Part shown: piece by piece, positions 16,186 to 25,145 of the stretch | How positions within the stretch are numbered: the first letter of the stretch is position 1 | How the letters are laid out: each line of letters starts with the position of its first letter | Assembly (NCBI RefSeq): GCF_000733935.1 | Contig: NZ_JPON01000001.1 | Span: 2,154,501-2,218,500, forward strand | DNA: 64,000 nt | Reading direction: 5' to 3' | DNA from: Methylomarinum vadi | Lineage (GTDB): Bacteria > Pseudomonadota > Gammaproteobacteria > Methylococcales > Methylomonadaceae | The notes under the pieces: generated by a model | The model's input: the letters and a program-made list of their open reading frames with translations, nothing else | Databases searched by the model: none | Told to the model about the DNA's origin: nothing | Translations under genes and position numbers: made by a program

Positions 16186-16725
16186 TCAACGCCTTACGCC
16201 GTTCCTTTTTAATACCATGGGCAAGCCGGCGGTGACCAGCACCACCTTATCGCTGATCGCGGCGATTTCCTGGTGTAAGCGTCCGGCTTCGTCGACGAAA
16301 CGCCGTGTCGTTTTATGGACGGAAACGACGCCCTGCCCCACTTCGTTACTAACCATGACGATGCGGCCGGGACGTGCGGACAGCGCCTGTAATAAGGCGT
16401 CTTTTTCCTGCTGAAACCTGGATAATTGCAAAACCCCCTGTTTATCGAACAACACGTTGCTAAGCCATAGGGTCAAACAATCGATCAGCAGGCAATGGCC
16501 TTCGCCGGCATGCTGTTTTATCGTTTCGCCCAATCTGATCGGTTCCTCCACGGTTTGCCAGGATTCCGCCCGATCCGCGCGATGGCGTTCGATTCTCGCC
16601 CGCATTTCGTCATCGCCAGCCTCGGCGGTGGCAATATAAACGACACTTTTGCCCGAGGCTTGTGCCTGCTGTTCGGCATAACGGCTTTTACCGGAGCGGG
16701 CGCCGCCCAGAACCAGTTCAATCAT
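16186..16725 (-). CDS. cobU: Bifunctional adenosylcobinamide kinase / guanylyltransferase CobU
   Basis: 179 residues. The P-loop GGARSGKS is at residues 7-14, and the histidine that carries GMP in the guanylyltransferase step is likely H48 in RIERHRADR. The enzyme phosphorylates adenosylcobinamide and converts it to adenosylcobinamide-GDP, the CobS substrate. It overlaps the upstream universal stress gene by 8 bp. With cobT, cobS and bluB it completes the lower-ligand assembly. Corrin-ring genes are absent from this window, so salvage or distant synthesis is implied. Confidence 0.96.
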   Translation of the reverse strand: MIELVLGGARSGKSRYAEQQAQASGKSVVYIATAEAGDDEMRARIERHRADRAESWQTVEEPIRLGETIKQHAGEGHCLLIDCLTLWLSNVLFDKQGVLQLSRFQQEKDALLQALSARPGRIVMVSNEVGQGVVSVHKTTRRFVDEAGRLHQEIAAISDKVVLVTAGLPMVLKRNGVRR

Positions 16726-17161
16726 CCTTCAATCGCACCGCCAAGACGTCGCATTTGGCGTAATGCAATACGCCGTTAGCCGTCGACCCTAATAACAAGG
16801 CCAACCCGTGCCGTCCATGCGAACCGATCACCAATAAATCCACGGCGTTTTCTTCCGCAATCCTGACGACCTCCAGCTTAGGACTGCCAATTTCCAGCCA
16901 TTGCCGCTCAGCCGGTACGCCCAACTCCTCGCCCAGTTCCGCCAGGCGTTTTTTGGCGGCCGCCATCAATTCCTCGGTTAAATCGACATCGAAAGGAATG
17001 ATTGGGCCGTAAGAGGCATCGGTAATCGGCAAATTATCGACGACATGCACCAGGCTTAATTGTGCCTGGTTCAGCTCCGCCAATTGTTTCGCTCTGCGCG
17101 CGACCTCCTTGCCGTGCTCGGAAAAATCCGCCGCCAATAATACATGCCGGTAAATACTCAT
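16718..17161 (-). CDS. Universal stress protein (UspA family)
   Basis: 147 residues with a complete Usp fold. The start HVLLAADFSEHGKEVARRA and the C-terminal nucleotide-binding signature VIGSHGRHGLALLLGSTANG (G-x2-G-x9-G-S/T) indicate the ATP-binding class. Such proteins are small cytosolic dimers induced in stasis or stress. It overlaps cobU by 8 bp and lies 12 bp after a membrane-protein gene, so it is probably part of a longer minus-strand transcript starting at or before yheS. Confidence 0.9.
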   Translation of the reverse strand: MSIYRHVLLAADFSEHGKEVARRAKQLAELNQAQLSLVHVVDNLPITDASYGPIIPFDVDLTEELMAAAKKRLAELGEELGVPAERQWLEIGSPKLEVVRIAEENAVDLLVIGSHGRHGLALLLGSTANGVLHYAKCDVLAVRLKDD

Positions 17162-17173
17162 CCTGCCTCTCCT

Positions 17174-17683
17174 CTATTGATTGTTCGCCAGTTCAGGAAA
17201 CAAAAAAGCCATCACCTGATAGGACGCCAGTATATACAAAAATGCCACCCCCAGCGCGAAAATGAACGGCTGGGACAAGGCGTGCCTCAGGATATGGCCG
17301 GTCACCAACCAATGCCACAACATCATCGCCACAACCACCACTAAGGCCAGGACGTTGCCTTGTCCGATCAACGAGGCAATGGCCGGCAAAGCGAACAGGC
17401 TGATCATTGCATCGCTGCCCAGCAACGCCATAGCGGTTTGCCGAAAACGTTCCGGTTTGCCGGCTATAGCCAGCAGCACCCAGGCAAAAGCGATGATCAG
17501 CAACACTTCGACACCCACCTGCAGCAATGCATTGAAGGTATCGGTGCTGATATTGACAATCAGGAAATTAATCGCCATATAAACCAGAATCAACAGGCGC
17601 AGCAGCCAACGCGATGCCGGCACGTCCTGCGGACCTTTTTGAAAAATGACGATCTGATAAAACAGTTTGATCAGTTCATACAT
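17174..17683 (-). CDS. Small polytopic membrane protein of unknown function
   Basis: 169 residues from the ATG at 17683, chosen because it lies just past the yheS stop and avoids a long overlap. After a short cytoplasmic start (YELIKLFYQIVIFQKGPQDVP) there are four or five hydrophobic helices (about 27-44, 51-70, 82-100, 104-122, 135-158). It resembles conserved hypothetical membrane proteins found beside yheS and usp genes, and I cannot assign a function. The 2-bp gap to yheS suggests cotranscription. Confidence 0.75.
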   Translation of the reverse strand: MYELIKLFYQIVIFQKGPQDVPASRWLLRLLILVYMAINFLIVNISTDTFNALLQVGVEVLLIIAFAWVLLAIAGKPERFRQTAMALLGSDAMISLFALPAIASLIGQGNVLALVVVVAMMLWHWLVTGHILRHALSQPFIFALGVAFLYILASYQVMAFLFPELANNQ

Positions 17684-17685
17684 GT

Positions 17686-19572
17686 CTATTCGACTTGTTC
17701 CAGTTGCTCTTCCGCCTCCATCCACTCGGCTTCCGCCTGTTCCAGCGCGGCGTCGACCTCCGCCTTGCGAGCCAACAATTGCTTCAGCTGTTCCTTATTG
17801 GCGTCTTGATAAATGTCGGGATCAGCCAGTTGCCGTTCCAAGTGTTGCTGCTCATCATGATATTGTTCTACCCGTTGCTCCGCTTTTTTCAAGGCATCGA
17901 GCAATGGCTTCAGGCGCTTACGCCGTTCCGCCTCCAGCTTGCGCTGGTCCTTGCGCGAGAGAGCGGACTGCGCTTCGCTGGCAACCGCCGTTTCCGCGTC
18001 CTTTTTTTGTTCGCTCAACCAATTTCGATAATCGTCCAAATCGCCGTCGAACGGTCGCACCGAGCCATCGGCCACCAACAGCAGCTGATCGGTGACCGAG
18101 CGCAGCAAATGGCGGTCATGCGACACCAGCACGATCGCGCCTTCGTATTCCTGCAGGGCCACACTCAAGGCATGCCGCATCTCCAGGTCCAGATGATTGG
18201 TCGGTTCGTCCAGCAATAATAGATTTGGATTCTGATAAACCAATAACGCCAAAACCAGACGCGCCTTTTCACCACCGGAAAACGGCCCGACCGGATCGTT
18301 GACCTTATCGCCGCGGAAATCGAAACCGCCGAGGAAATTGCGCAGGTCTTTTTCAGTGGCTTGTTGGTCGAGTTTCTGCAAATGCCATAACGGACTTTCT
18401 TCGAGCCGCAACTGCTCCAATTGATGCTGGGCGAAATAACCGATATGCAATGCCTCGGCGGTCTGCAGCTTGCCGCTCAACGGCGCCATTTCGCCGGCCA
18501 GCACCTTGATCAGGCTGGACTTGCCGGCCCCGTTCGGACCCAACAGACCGATGCGGTCGCCCGGCGAGATCGATAACGAAGCCTCGCCGATCACGGTTTT
18601 ATCGCTGTAACCGATCGCAACCTCGTCTATTTTCAATAAGGGGTTCGGCAGTTTATCCGGCTTAGGGAAGGTAAAACCGAACGGCGAGTCGACATGGGCC
18701 TGGGCGATCAATTCCATGCGCTCCAACGATTTGATCCGGCTTTGCGCCTGCTTGGCCTTGGTTGCCTTGGCCTTGAAGCGGTCGATGAAACTTTGGATAT
18801 GGGCGATTTCGCGCTGCTGCCGCTCAAAGGCCGACTGCTGTTGCGCCAGTTTTTCCGCGCGCATGCGCTCGAAAGCGGAATAATTGCCGGTATAGATTTC
18901 GGCTTTGTTCTGCTCGATATGGACGATGTGATCGGCAATCGCATCGAGAAAATCGCGGTCATGCGAAATCAGCAACAGCGTGCCGGGATATTTGCACAGC
19001 CACTCCTGCAACCAGATCACCGCATCCAGGTCCAAATGGTTGGTCGGCTCGTCCAACAGCAACACATCGGAACGGCACATCAACGCCTGCGCCAGATTGA
19101 GTCGCATCCGCCAACCGCCGGAGAAAGAGTTAACCGGCATGATCTCCTGCCCGGCGGCAAACCCTAAGCCGTTTAGCAAACGCGAAGCCCGCGCCTGCGC
19201 GGCATAGCCGCCGATATGTTCCAGCATGCCATGCAGCTCGGCCAATTTTAGTCCATCGTTTTCTTGTTCCGCCTGCTGCAGTTGTTGCTGCAAGCGTCTC
19301 AGTTCACGGTCGCCGTCGATCACAAAGTCGAGCGCCGAACATGCCAGCGCCGGTGTTTCCTGGGCGACATGGGCAATTTCCAGATTGGGCGGCATGCTGA
19401 ACTCGCCCTCATCGGCATGCAGTTCGCCGCGCAGCATCGCGAACAGGCTGGACTTGCCGACGCCGTTGGCGCCGGTCAAACCGACTTTCTGTCCTTTGTG
19501 GATGGTCAAGGATGCGCCGCTAAACAGCACCCGGGCGCCGCGGCGTAAAGAGATATTTTTAAAATTCAGCAT
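17686..19572 (-). CDS. yheS: ABC-F ATPase YheS (ribosome-associated)
   Basis: 628 residues. There are two ABC ATPase domains without membrane segments: Walker A GANGVGKSS near residue 34 and GPNGAGKSS near 345, signatures FSGGWRMRLNLAQAL and FSGGEKARLVLALL, and LLLLDEPTNHLDL in both halves. The linker has the family KATKAKQAQSRIKSLERM motif, and the C-terminus is a long charged coiled coil (about 520-628). ABC-F proteins act on the ribosome to resolve stalled translation. Similarity to E. coli YheS extends over the full length. Confidence 0.93.
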   Translation of the reverse strand: MLNFKNISLRRGARVLFSGASLTIHKGQKVGLTGANGVGKSSLFAMLRGELHADEGEFSMPPNLEIAHVAQETPALACSALDFVIDGDRELRRLQQQLQQAEQENDGLKLAELHGMLEHIGGYAAQARASRLLNGLGFAAGQEIMPVNSFSGGWRMRLNLAQALMCRSDVLLLDEPTNHLDLDAVIWLQEWLCKYPGTLLLISHDRDFLDAIADHIVHIEQNKAEIYTGNYSAFERMRAEKLAQQQSAFERQQREIAHIQSFIDRFKAKATKAKQAQSRIKSLERMELIAQAHVDSPFGFTFPKPDKLPNPLLKIDEVAIGYSDKTVIGEASLSISPGDRIGLLGPNGAGKSSLIKVLAGEMAPLSGKLQTAEALHIGYFAQHQLEQLRLEESPLWHLQKLDQQATEKDLRNFLGGFDFRGDKVNDPVGPFSGGEKARLVLALLVYQNPNLLLLDEPTNHLDLEMRHALSVALQEYEGAIVLVSHDRHLLRSVTDQLLLVADGSVRPFDGDLDDYRNWLSEQKKDAETAVASEAQSALSRKDQRKLEAERRKRLKPLLDALKKAEQRVEQYHDEQQHLERQLADPDIYQDANKEQLKQLLARKAEVDAALEQAEAEWMEAEEQLEQVE

Positions 19573-19590
19573 TCAATTTAAAATACTTGG

Positions 19591-19815
19591 ATGATTCAAA
19601 GACCCCGCAAACCCAAGCACCCGCTGTTCAAACCGCAAGACCGCTATTATGTCAATGAACGGGGCTGGTGGTTTTATACCGTCGACATGATCAGCGGCCC
19701 TTACCCGAGCAAGGCGGACTGCGTGGACGCCTGCCGGACCTATATTCAATGGCGCGACGGGGTTTATTTCCCGTCCTCGCCGGACTCGACTCCGATCGGC
19801 AGACAGGCAGATTGA
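19591..19815 (+). CDS. Short conserved protein (possibly DUF6316)
   Basis: 74 residues, divergent from yheS. It contains QDRYYVNERGWWFYTVDMISG, GPYPSKADCVDACRTYIQW: an aromatic W-F-Y core then a G-P-Y/F-x-S-x-A-x2 pattern, seen in short gammaproteobacterial proteins of the DUF6316 type. That family name is recalled rather than searched. No signal or membrane segment is seen. It is followed by about 100 bp without a gene. Confidence 0.55.
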   Translation: MIQRPRKPKHPLFKPQDRYYVNERGWWFYTVDMISGPYPSKADCVDACRTYIQWRDGVYFPSSPDSTPIGRQAD

Positions 19816-19922
19816 TTAACCCGCTATTTCCATTATTCGTAACTAATCAGCATAAAAATGCTTTTCCATCAGTCGCTTGCTCCAGAAGACGCCGTTAATT
19901 AAGCAAGCGTTCGGTTATCCTA

Positions 19923-20444
19923 TCAAGACAACCGTTCGATCATACTCTCAGCTTGTTTGGCGAATTTTTTCAGATCGCCCGATTTGACTGTCTCCCTCGG
20001 AATCACGATCGCCGAATCGAAGGCGATATAAATATGAACATAGTCTTTCAGATTATCGACCCGCAGCATTTCCGACCATGGCGTTTTATGGGTCCCGCCG
20101 GGCGATACTTCTTTCAGGTGTTCCGGCTCGATAGTCAGTTTATGCACGCCGAAAATGGCTTTTTTCTCATCCTCGGTATAGTTATTCATGATCTGCCGGC
20201 GCATGTCCATCTTCATGACCCAAGGCGAGACTATGCCCCAAACCAGCGCCAGAACCGTAATATAAGCGGTCGTCGTCATGTCTACGTAATATACGTAATA
20301 AAACAGGCCAAAAAACAGCATGACGCCAGGGACGAGCAAACGGTTTTTACGGATGTTCTTTTGCATCTCCACGTCATCTTTGAGGCGCATTTCATTAAAA
20401 TGCAGCAAGTCTTCTTCCCGGAATTCGTATTCTATTTCAAACAT
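19923..20444 (-). CDS. YcxB-like membrane protein
   Basis: 173 residues. A soluble N-terminus (EIEYEFREEDLLHFNEMRL) is followed by two hydrophobic segments (about 36-54 and 58-78), then a C-terminal domain with EPEHLKEVSPGGTHKTPWSEM and VIPRETVK, the pattern of the YcxB-like C-terminal domain. Function is unknown. It lies 48 bp downstream of ndh on the same strand and may be read from the same transcript. Confidence 0.7.
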   Translation of the reverse strand: MFEIEYEFREEDLLHFNEMRLKDDVEMQKNIRKNRLLVPGVMLFFGLFYYVYYVDMTTTAYITVLALVWGIVSPWVMKMDMRRQIMNNYTEDEKKAIFGVHKLTIEPEHLKEVSPGGTHKTPWSEMLRVDNLKDYVHIYIAFDSAIVIPRETVKSGDLKKFAKQAESMIERLS

Positions 20445-20492
20445 TGTTATTTCTTATGGTTATGGTTTTAGTATTAATGGATTATCGCCATT

Positions 20493-21794
20493 TTAATGCA
20501 TTTTGATCTTGGCATGGGTGCTACGCCTAAATAAATTAGACAAGGTCAGCATCGCCGTCCTGAAATAACCATGCACGGCCACTTGATGCATTTTATATAA
20601 GGACAGATAGACCACCCGGGCGATGAAACCACCGATCGTCACACTGCCAATCAAATTGCCCATCAAATTGCCGACGGTCGTATATTTGCCCAATGACACC
20701 AGCGAGCCGTAATCATGGTAAACGAAGGCCACCGGCTGCGCGCCGCTCAATCTGTTGATAATCGATTTGGCCAGGCAGGAAGCCTGCTGATGCGCCGCTT
20801 GCGCGCGGGGCGGCACATTGGCCTGATGGCCCGGCCATTGGCATGCCGCGCAATCGCCGATCGCGAAAACATTCTCATCGGCCGTGCGCAAATATCGGTC
20901 GACGACCAATTGATTGATATTGTTGGTTTCCAGACCGCCCAAATTTTTCATCCAGTCCGGCGCCTTGATTCCCGCCGCCCAGACCTTCAGATCGGCCTGA
21001 AATACCTCGCCATCATGGGTTTTGATGGACTGTTCGCTCACTTCAATGACCCTGCGCCCCAATTTTAACTCGATGCCCAATTTCACCAGTTGCTGTTGCG
21101 TCGCCAGGGACAATCTTCTCGGCAAAGCGGGCAACAACTGCTCGGCGGCCTCGATAATCGTAATTTTGACATTGCCCGGCATATCCAGGCCATAGACAGC
21201 CAATAACTTGGTCACTTCGTGCAGCTCGGCGGACAGTTCGACGCCCGTGGCGCCGGCGCCGACGATGACGATGGACAAGGGCTCGTCATGATCTTTATCG
21301 ATATCCGCATGGGAGCGGATATAGGTTTCCACCAACCGTTTCTGGAAGCGGAATGCTTGCGCCGTCGTATCCAGAAACATACAGTGTTTGTCGACGCCGG
21401 CAATATTGAAGGTATTGCTGACACTGCCCACCGCCATCACCAAGGTATCGTAGCGGAAAGTCCGCCGCGGAATCAGCTCGATCCCCTCATCGTTAAGGGT
21501 CGGGCTGACATAAATTTCCTTTTTAGTGCGATCCAGGCCTTCCATGCGCCCCAAGCGAAAGCGGAAATGGTTGCGGTGCGCCTGAGCCAGATATTCGGTT
21601 TCCTCGGCTTCCGCCAGGGTTCCGGCCGCCACTTCATGCAATAACGGTTTCCAGATATGCGTCGAAGAGGCATCCAACAGCATCACATCGGCCGCTCCCG
21701 ACTTGCCCAGTTTATTACCCAGGCGGGTGGCCAGCTCCAAACCGCCGGCCCCTCCACCTACAATCACTATTTTATGGTTATTATTATCAGTCAT
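20493..21794 (-). CDS. ndh: Type II NADH dehydrogenase
   Basis: 433 residues, a normal length for NDH-2. This single-subunit flavoenzyme passes electrons from NADH to quinone without pumping protons. The FAD Rossmann motif IVGGGAGGLELATRLG is at about residues 11-26, the NADH motif IVIVGAGATGVELSAEL at about 174-190, and the second FAD signature VFAIGDCAA near 310. The C-terminal amphipathic region (about 375-430) attaches it to the inner face of the membrane. It is 15 bp downstream of the prohibitin-like gene. Confidence 0.93.
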   Translation of the reverse strand: MTDNNNHKIVIVGGGAGGLELATRLGNKLGKSGAADVMLLDASSTHIWKPLLHEVAAGTLAEAEETEYLAQAHRNHFRFRLGRMEGLDRTKKEIYVSPTLNDEGIELIPRRTFRYDTLVMAVGSVSNTFNIAGVDKHCMFLDTTAQAFRFQKRLVETYIRSHADIDKDHDEPLSIVIVGAGATGVELSAELHEVTKLLAVYGLDMPGNVKITIIEAAEQLLPALPRRLSLATQQQLVKLGIELKLGRRVIEVSEQSIKTHDGEVFQADLKVWAAGIKAPDWMKNLGGLETNNINQLVVDRYLRTADENVFAIGDCAACQWPGHQANVPPRAQAAHQQASCLAKSIINRLSGAQPVAFVYHDYGSLVSLGKYTTVGNLMGNLIGSVTIGGFIARVVYLSLYKMHQVAVHGYFRTAMLTLSNLFRRSTHAKIKMH

Positions 21795-21809
21795 ATCGCC
21801 ACGGTACGT

Positions 21810-22700
21810 TTATTTGCCAGTAGTCGGCAGGCTTAAGATCAACCCTTCGTTTTTACCGCCCAATAAGGTTCGTGGATATTCGCCATTCCACTTGTGTACG
21901 GCATTATATCTGATCAATGCCGGCGTCACCGATTTTGCCAGCAACTCGTTGGCCTTAGCCTGTGCTTCCGCTTCCTTACTGATTCGGTAAGCCTCGGCAT
22001 CGGCCTGGATTTTTTTCGCATTGGCATCGGCAACCGCCGCCATCTGCCGGGCTTCGGCCTGCTTAACCTGCTGTTGGGCCTGCTGTTCGACGATTTTCAG
22101 CTGCGCTTTTTCCCGCTCCAATTGTTCCTGTCTTTCCTTGGTCTGAATCACCGCATCGGTAACAACCTGCGGCAGGGTAATGTCGCGGAACAGTACCGCG
22201 GTAACGATCACGCCTTTCGTGTCGAGATATTCGCGCAAACCGTTTTCCATATAACTTTGCAATTGCTGCTGCACGCTATCGAGGTAAAAATCCTGCGACT
22301 GTTCGACCGTCTTGCCCGCTTCCCGCAATAAGGAACGGACTTTCGGCGTGATGTGTTTGGACACCACGTCCTCAAGCGTTCCGCTTTCCTGCAGGATCGT
22401 CGGCGTCCGCGAGCCGTCCAGCCTGAAGGTGACGGAAATGTCCATCGAAGTCTTCAGCTTGTCCTGCGACGGTACATGCACTTTCTCCCAGGTATAGGTC
22501 TGTTGTCGCAGGTCGAAGCTGATGAAATTCAACAACGGATTGACGATATGCAACCCTTCCGAATAGGGTTCGGGCTGAACCTTTCCGAACAGGGTCGCGA
22601 CCTTGTTATGGCCGGCCTCCACGGTCGTATAGGAATTGAATACCAGGATCAGTAGCAACAGCGCCGCGCTCAGCCAGCCGAAATATTTGAATTTACCCAT
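21810..22700 (-). CDS. Prohibitin/SPFH-domain membrane protein
   Basis: 296 residues from the ATG at 22700; a GTG one codon upstream is possible. There is one N-terminal membrane helix (about 7-23), then an SPFH/band-7 domain beginning VEAGHNKVATLFGKVQPEPY, and a coiled coil (about 190-250) with the KAQLKIVEQQAQQQVKQAEA type repeats of prohibitins. Such proteins form large membrane-bound rings or scaffolds affecting proteases and lipid domains. It is not HflK or HflC, as no hfl partner is adjacent. It is cotranscribed with ndh. Confidence 0.88.
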   Translation of the reverse strand: MGKFKYFGWLSAALLLLILVFNSYTTVEAGHNKVATLFGKVQPEPYSEGLHIVNPLLNFISFDLRQQTYTWEKVHVPSQDKLKTSMDISVTFRLDGSRTPTILQESGTLEDVVSKHITPKVRSLLREAGKTVEQSQDFYLDSVQQQLQSYMENGLREYLDTKGVIVTAVLFRDITLPQVVTDAVIQTKERQEQLEREKAQLKIVEQQAQQQVKQAEARQMAAVADANAKKIQADAEAYRISKEAEAQAKANELLAKSVTPALIRYNAVHKWNGEYPRTLLGGKNEGLILSLPTTGK

Positions 22701-22785
22701 CACTTTCCTCGCTTTTTTTACCCATCAACATGCAATCTGTACTATGATGTTTTCCCGATGATAAATACCAAGAGATCCCGATTTC

Positions 22786-23118
22786 ATGCGCCGATTTATT
22801 ACCATCCCCCTGCTACTGCTGCCGGCATTGTCCCATGCCGAGCAGGAACTTGCCCCTGTCCCTGAACCGCCGGAATTGCCCTTGCCGGTGCAAGACGGCG
22901 AAGTGTTAGAGCCCGATATTACCATCATTCGCAAGGGAAAGAAGACTATTCAGGAATTCCGCAAGAACGGGCAATTGTATATGGTCAGGATCAAACCCGA
23001 TATCGGGCCTGCCTATTATCTGATCGATACCGATGGTGACGGCAACATGGATGTCAGGCGCAGCGATTTGGACAAAGGCCTGCATATCAATCAATGGAAA
23101 CTGTTTGAATGGAAATAA
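22786..23118 (+). CDS. DUF2782 family periplasmic protein
   Basis: 110 residues with a signal peptide (RRFITIPLLLLPALSHA, cleavage near 18-19), a proline-rich start and the DUF2782 core: DITIIRKGKKTIQEFRKNG, YMVRIKPDIGPAYYLIDTDG. Function is unknown; members typically sit beside thrB or polA-like genes in gammaproteobacteria, as here. It precedes thrB by 7 bp and divergently faces the prohibitin-like gene. Confidence 0.85.
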   Translation: MRRFITIPLLLLPALSHAEQELAPVPEPPELPLPVQDGEVLEPDITIIRKGKKTIQEFRKNGQLYMVRIKPDIGPAYYLIDTDGDGNMDVRRSDLDKGLHINQWKLFEWK

Positions 23119-23125
23119 TCGGACC

Positions 23126-24070
23126 GTGTCAGTTTATACCCTTATCGACGCGGCGCAATTACGCGCATTTTTACAATATTATCGACTCGGAGAATTGATC
23201 GCGTTTTCAGGCATCGAAAACGGCATCGAAAATACCAATTACCGAATCCAGACCAACCGTGGCCACTATGTTTTGACGCTATTCGAAGAACTCGAGGATG
23301 CCCAGATCCGGCCTATTTTCAACCTGCTGGAAGCCTTAGGCCGCCAAGCATTACCCGTCCCCGCTCCTTTGTCGGACAGCCAAGGCCGTAAACTTATCAA
23401 ACTCGGCCCTAAATCCGCCGCCCTGTTCAACCGCCTTCCCGGCGCATCGATCTTTAATCCTACGCGGCAACATTGTTACCGGATCGGGCGCCTGCTTGCC
23501 CAATTACATATTGCCTCGCGCCATTCCGGCTTTCACCGCAGAAACCCCAGAGACCTCAAGGCCTGTCGAACCCTGTTCTACGCGTGTAAAGAGCATTTAA
23601 GCCGGCAAGAGCGAGATAAAATCTCCGCCGAGCTTGCCTACCAACAATGCTATGACGATGCCGAAATACCGCGCGGCGTCATACACGCCGATCTGTTTCG
23701 GGATAATGTCTTGTTTGTAGGCAATAAAATCAGCGCGGTCCTGGATTTTTACGGCAGTTGCAACGACTTTCTGCTATACGATATCGCCATCGTCATTAAC
23801 GACTGGTGCCGGGAACAAGCGTCGGTTTGCGCCGACAGGACGGCAAGTTTATTAAGCGGCTATCAATCGCTCAGGCCGCTGGAACCATTGGAATCGCAGT
23901 TATTACCGGTGTTTCTGCGCCGGGCGGCGTTACGTTTCTGGTTATCGAGATTAGCCCACCGGATCGAGGGTAGAAGCGGAAGTATCACGCAACAGAAGGA
24001 CCCCGGCGAATTCCGCCGGATCCTGGAACAACATAGCACGCTAGAACCAGCCGTCGCAGCGATGTTTTAA
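23126..24070 (+). CDS. thrB: Homoserine kinase (ThrB, aminoglycoside phosphotransferase fold)
   Basis: 314 residues from a GTG at 23126, which gives the family N-terminus M-S-V-Y-T; the longer frame from 23033 lies inside the DUF2782 gene and is rejected. It phosphorylates homoserine with ATP on the path to threonine. IENGIENTNYRIQT near residue 33 is the nucleotide-binding loop, and VIHADLFRDNVLF near 190 and ISAVLDFYGS near 207 are the catalytic and metal-binding loops of this kinase fold. It is the non-GHMP ThrB type of pseudomonads. Confidence 0.9.
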   Translation: MSVYTLIDAAQLRAFLQYYRLGELIAFSGIENGIENTNYRIQTNRGHYVLTLFEELEDAQIRPIFNLLEALGRQALPVPAPLSDSQGRKLIKLGPKSAALFNRLPGASIFNPTRQHCYRIGRLLAQLHIASRHSGFHRRNPRDLKACRTLFYACKEHLSRQERDKISAELAYQQCYDDAEIPRGVIHADLFRDNVLFVGNKISAVLDFYGSCNDFLLYDIAIVINDWCREQASVCADRTASLLSGYQSLRPLEPLESQLLPVFLRRAALRFWLSRLAHRIEGRSGSITQQKDPGEFRRILEQHSTLEPAVAAMF

Positions 24071-24453
24071 ACTGTTCGCCTTTCGAATTTCGGCATTTAC
24101 ACAAGACGGCACAGGGTTTATTAGCAGTGGTTTCGACAACAGGGATGCTGTCGCAAAGCTTCCACGGAAGGATGTATGGCGTCCTCTGATAGAGCTCCCG
24201 TGCCGAAATTTCTCTAAAGTTGAGTATAAACTCCGGTGCCGCATCGGAACATGATTTTTCGCGCGGCCGGATTTGCCTGAATCGCCGCTTCCAGGAGAAG
24301 ATAAGACGGCACGGACATTTTCAATATCTGCTAATCCCGGACCGAAATAAGGAAGATAATGGCCTTACGACCACTTGCCAGGAAAAACAACGCCCGTCAT
24401 AAACGGGCGTCGATACAGTCAGAAAAAAAGCGGATGCAGATGCCATGCGTCCG
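24071..24453. other. Intergenic region with a dispersed-repeat-like segment and a terminator
   Basis: No gene is seen. The segment 24086-24210 is bounded by a 10-bp inverted repeat (AATTTCGGCA at 24086-24095, TGCCGAAATT at 24201-24210) and has an inner CGACA/TGTCG stem (24134-24153), suggesting a noncoding repeat. A minus-strand terminator sits at 24384-24410. The rest, 24211-24383, shows nothing I can name. Confidence 0.4.
24384..24410 (-). terminator. Rho-independent terminator of the 24454-24921 gene
   Basis: Stem ACGCCCGT/ACGGGCGT (24390-24397 with 24403-24410) around a 5-base loop; on the minus strand it is followed by TTGTTTTT. It lies 44 bp past the stop of the gene it would terminate. 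Confidence 0.75.
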
Positions 24454-24921
24454 TCAATGATATTTGTCCATCATTTTCAATTGATCCATCGCGGCCTTGA
24501 TTTTGGCTGTCGCTTCTTCATCCAATTCGTTGTTTTTGTAGATTTTGTCGAGCAATCCTTCGGCGACCAGGGCCTCCTTGATCCAGCGCTTGGTAAACCG
24601 GTAATTATTCGGCACCTTGACCTCTTCCCCGGTCTCGGGGTTTTTCAAGGTATCGGGTAGCGAACCGGCAGCGCTGGCCGGTTGCGATTGCGGTTTCGCT
24701 GCTGCGGAGGCGGGCTTCTTTTCGGACGGCGCCGGCGTTTTAGCGGCAGACTCGGCTTTAACGGCCGATTCGGCTTTTGCCGCGGCTGCCGGTTTGGAGG
24801 CCGCCGGCTTTGCCTTCTGTTTGGCTTCTTCTATTTTCCTTTTCTCACACTCAACTACGACAAAGACCACATACGCCACAAACACCGTGGTCAAAATAAA
24901 AAGCACCTCAGCCATTTCCAT
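24454..24921 (-). CDS. Membrane-anchored protein with Ala/Lys/Pro-rich linker, unknown function
   Basis: 155 residues; starts at 24921 or, with better spacing to AAGGGG, two codons later at 24915. One N-terminal membrane helix (about 4-23) is followed by a low-complexity A/K/P/S-rich linker (about 35-88) with AESA/AAKA repeats, then a compact charged domain (about 90-155) containing NPETGEEVKVPNNYRFTKRW and AEGLLDKIYKNNELDEEATA. I do not recognise the family. The layout, an anchor with a long flexible tether and a small head, suggests reach across a compartment. It is a single-gene unit with its own terminator. Confidence 0.7.
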   Translation of the reverse strand: MEMAEVLFILTTVFVAYVVFVVVECEKRKIEEAKQKAKPAASKPAAAAKAESAVKAESAAKTPAPSEKKPASAAAKPQSQPASAAGSLPDTLKNPETGEEVKVPNNYRFTKRWIKEALVAEGLLDKIYKNNELDEEATAKIKAAMDQLKMMDKYH

Positions 24922-25145
24922 TCCCCTTTAATTATTTTTTTAGTTAGCATCCGAAAACAATCGTCCCTATCTTGTTTCGTGTACAAACGGTATTGCCTGA
25001 TCCCGTTCCGTTACCTGTTCGTTGCGCATTCATCGCCTTTTAACCCGCCAACGATTGCCGATAGCCTCCGCCCTGTCAATGGGCGGCGCTCAAGGCCGAC
25101 TATACCAGAACCAGCGCCGCACGGTAAACCCACTGCCTTCTTGCC

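Noticed and set aside
13954-16800. Cobalamin riboswitch near the cob genes
   Set aside because: Genes overlap or are separated by a few bases to tens of bases; there is no room for, and no sign of, the B12-box architecture.
23033-23125. Upstream extension of thrB
   Set aside because: It lies within the DUF2782 gene; the GTG at 23126 gives the conserved N-terminus.
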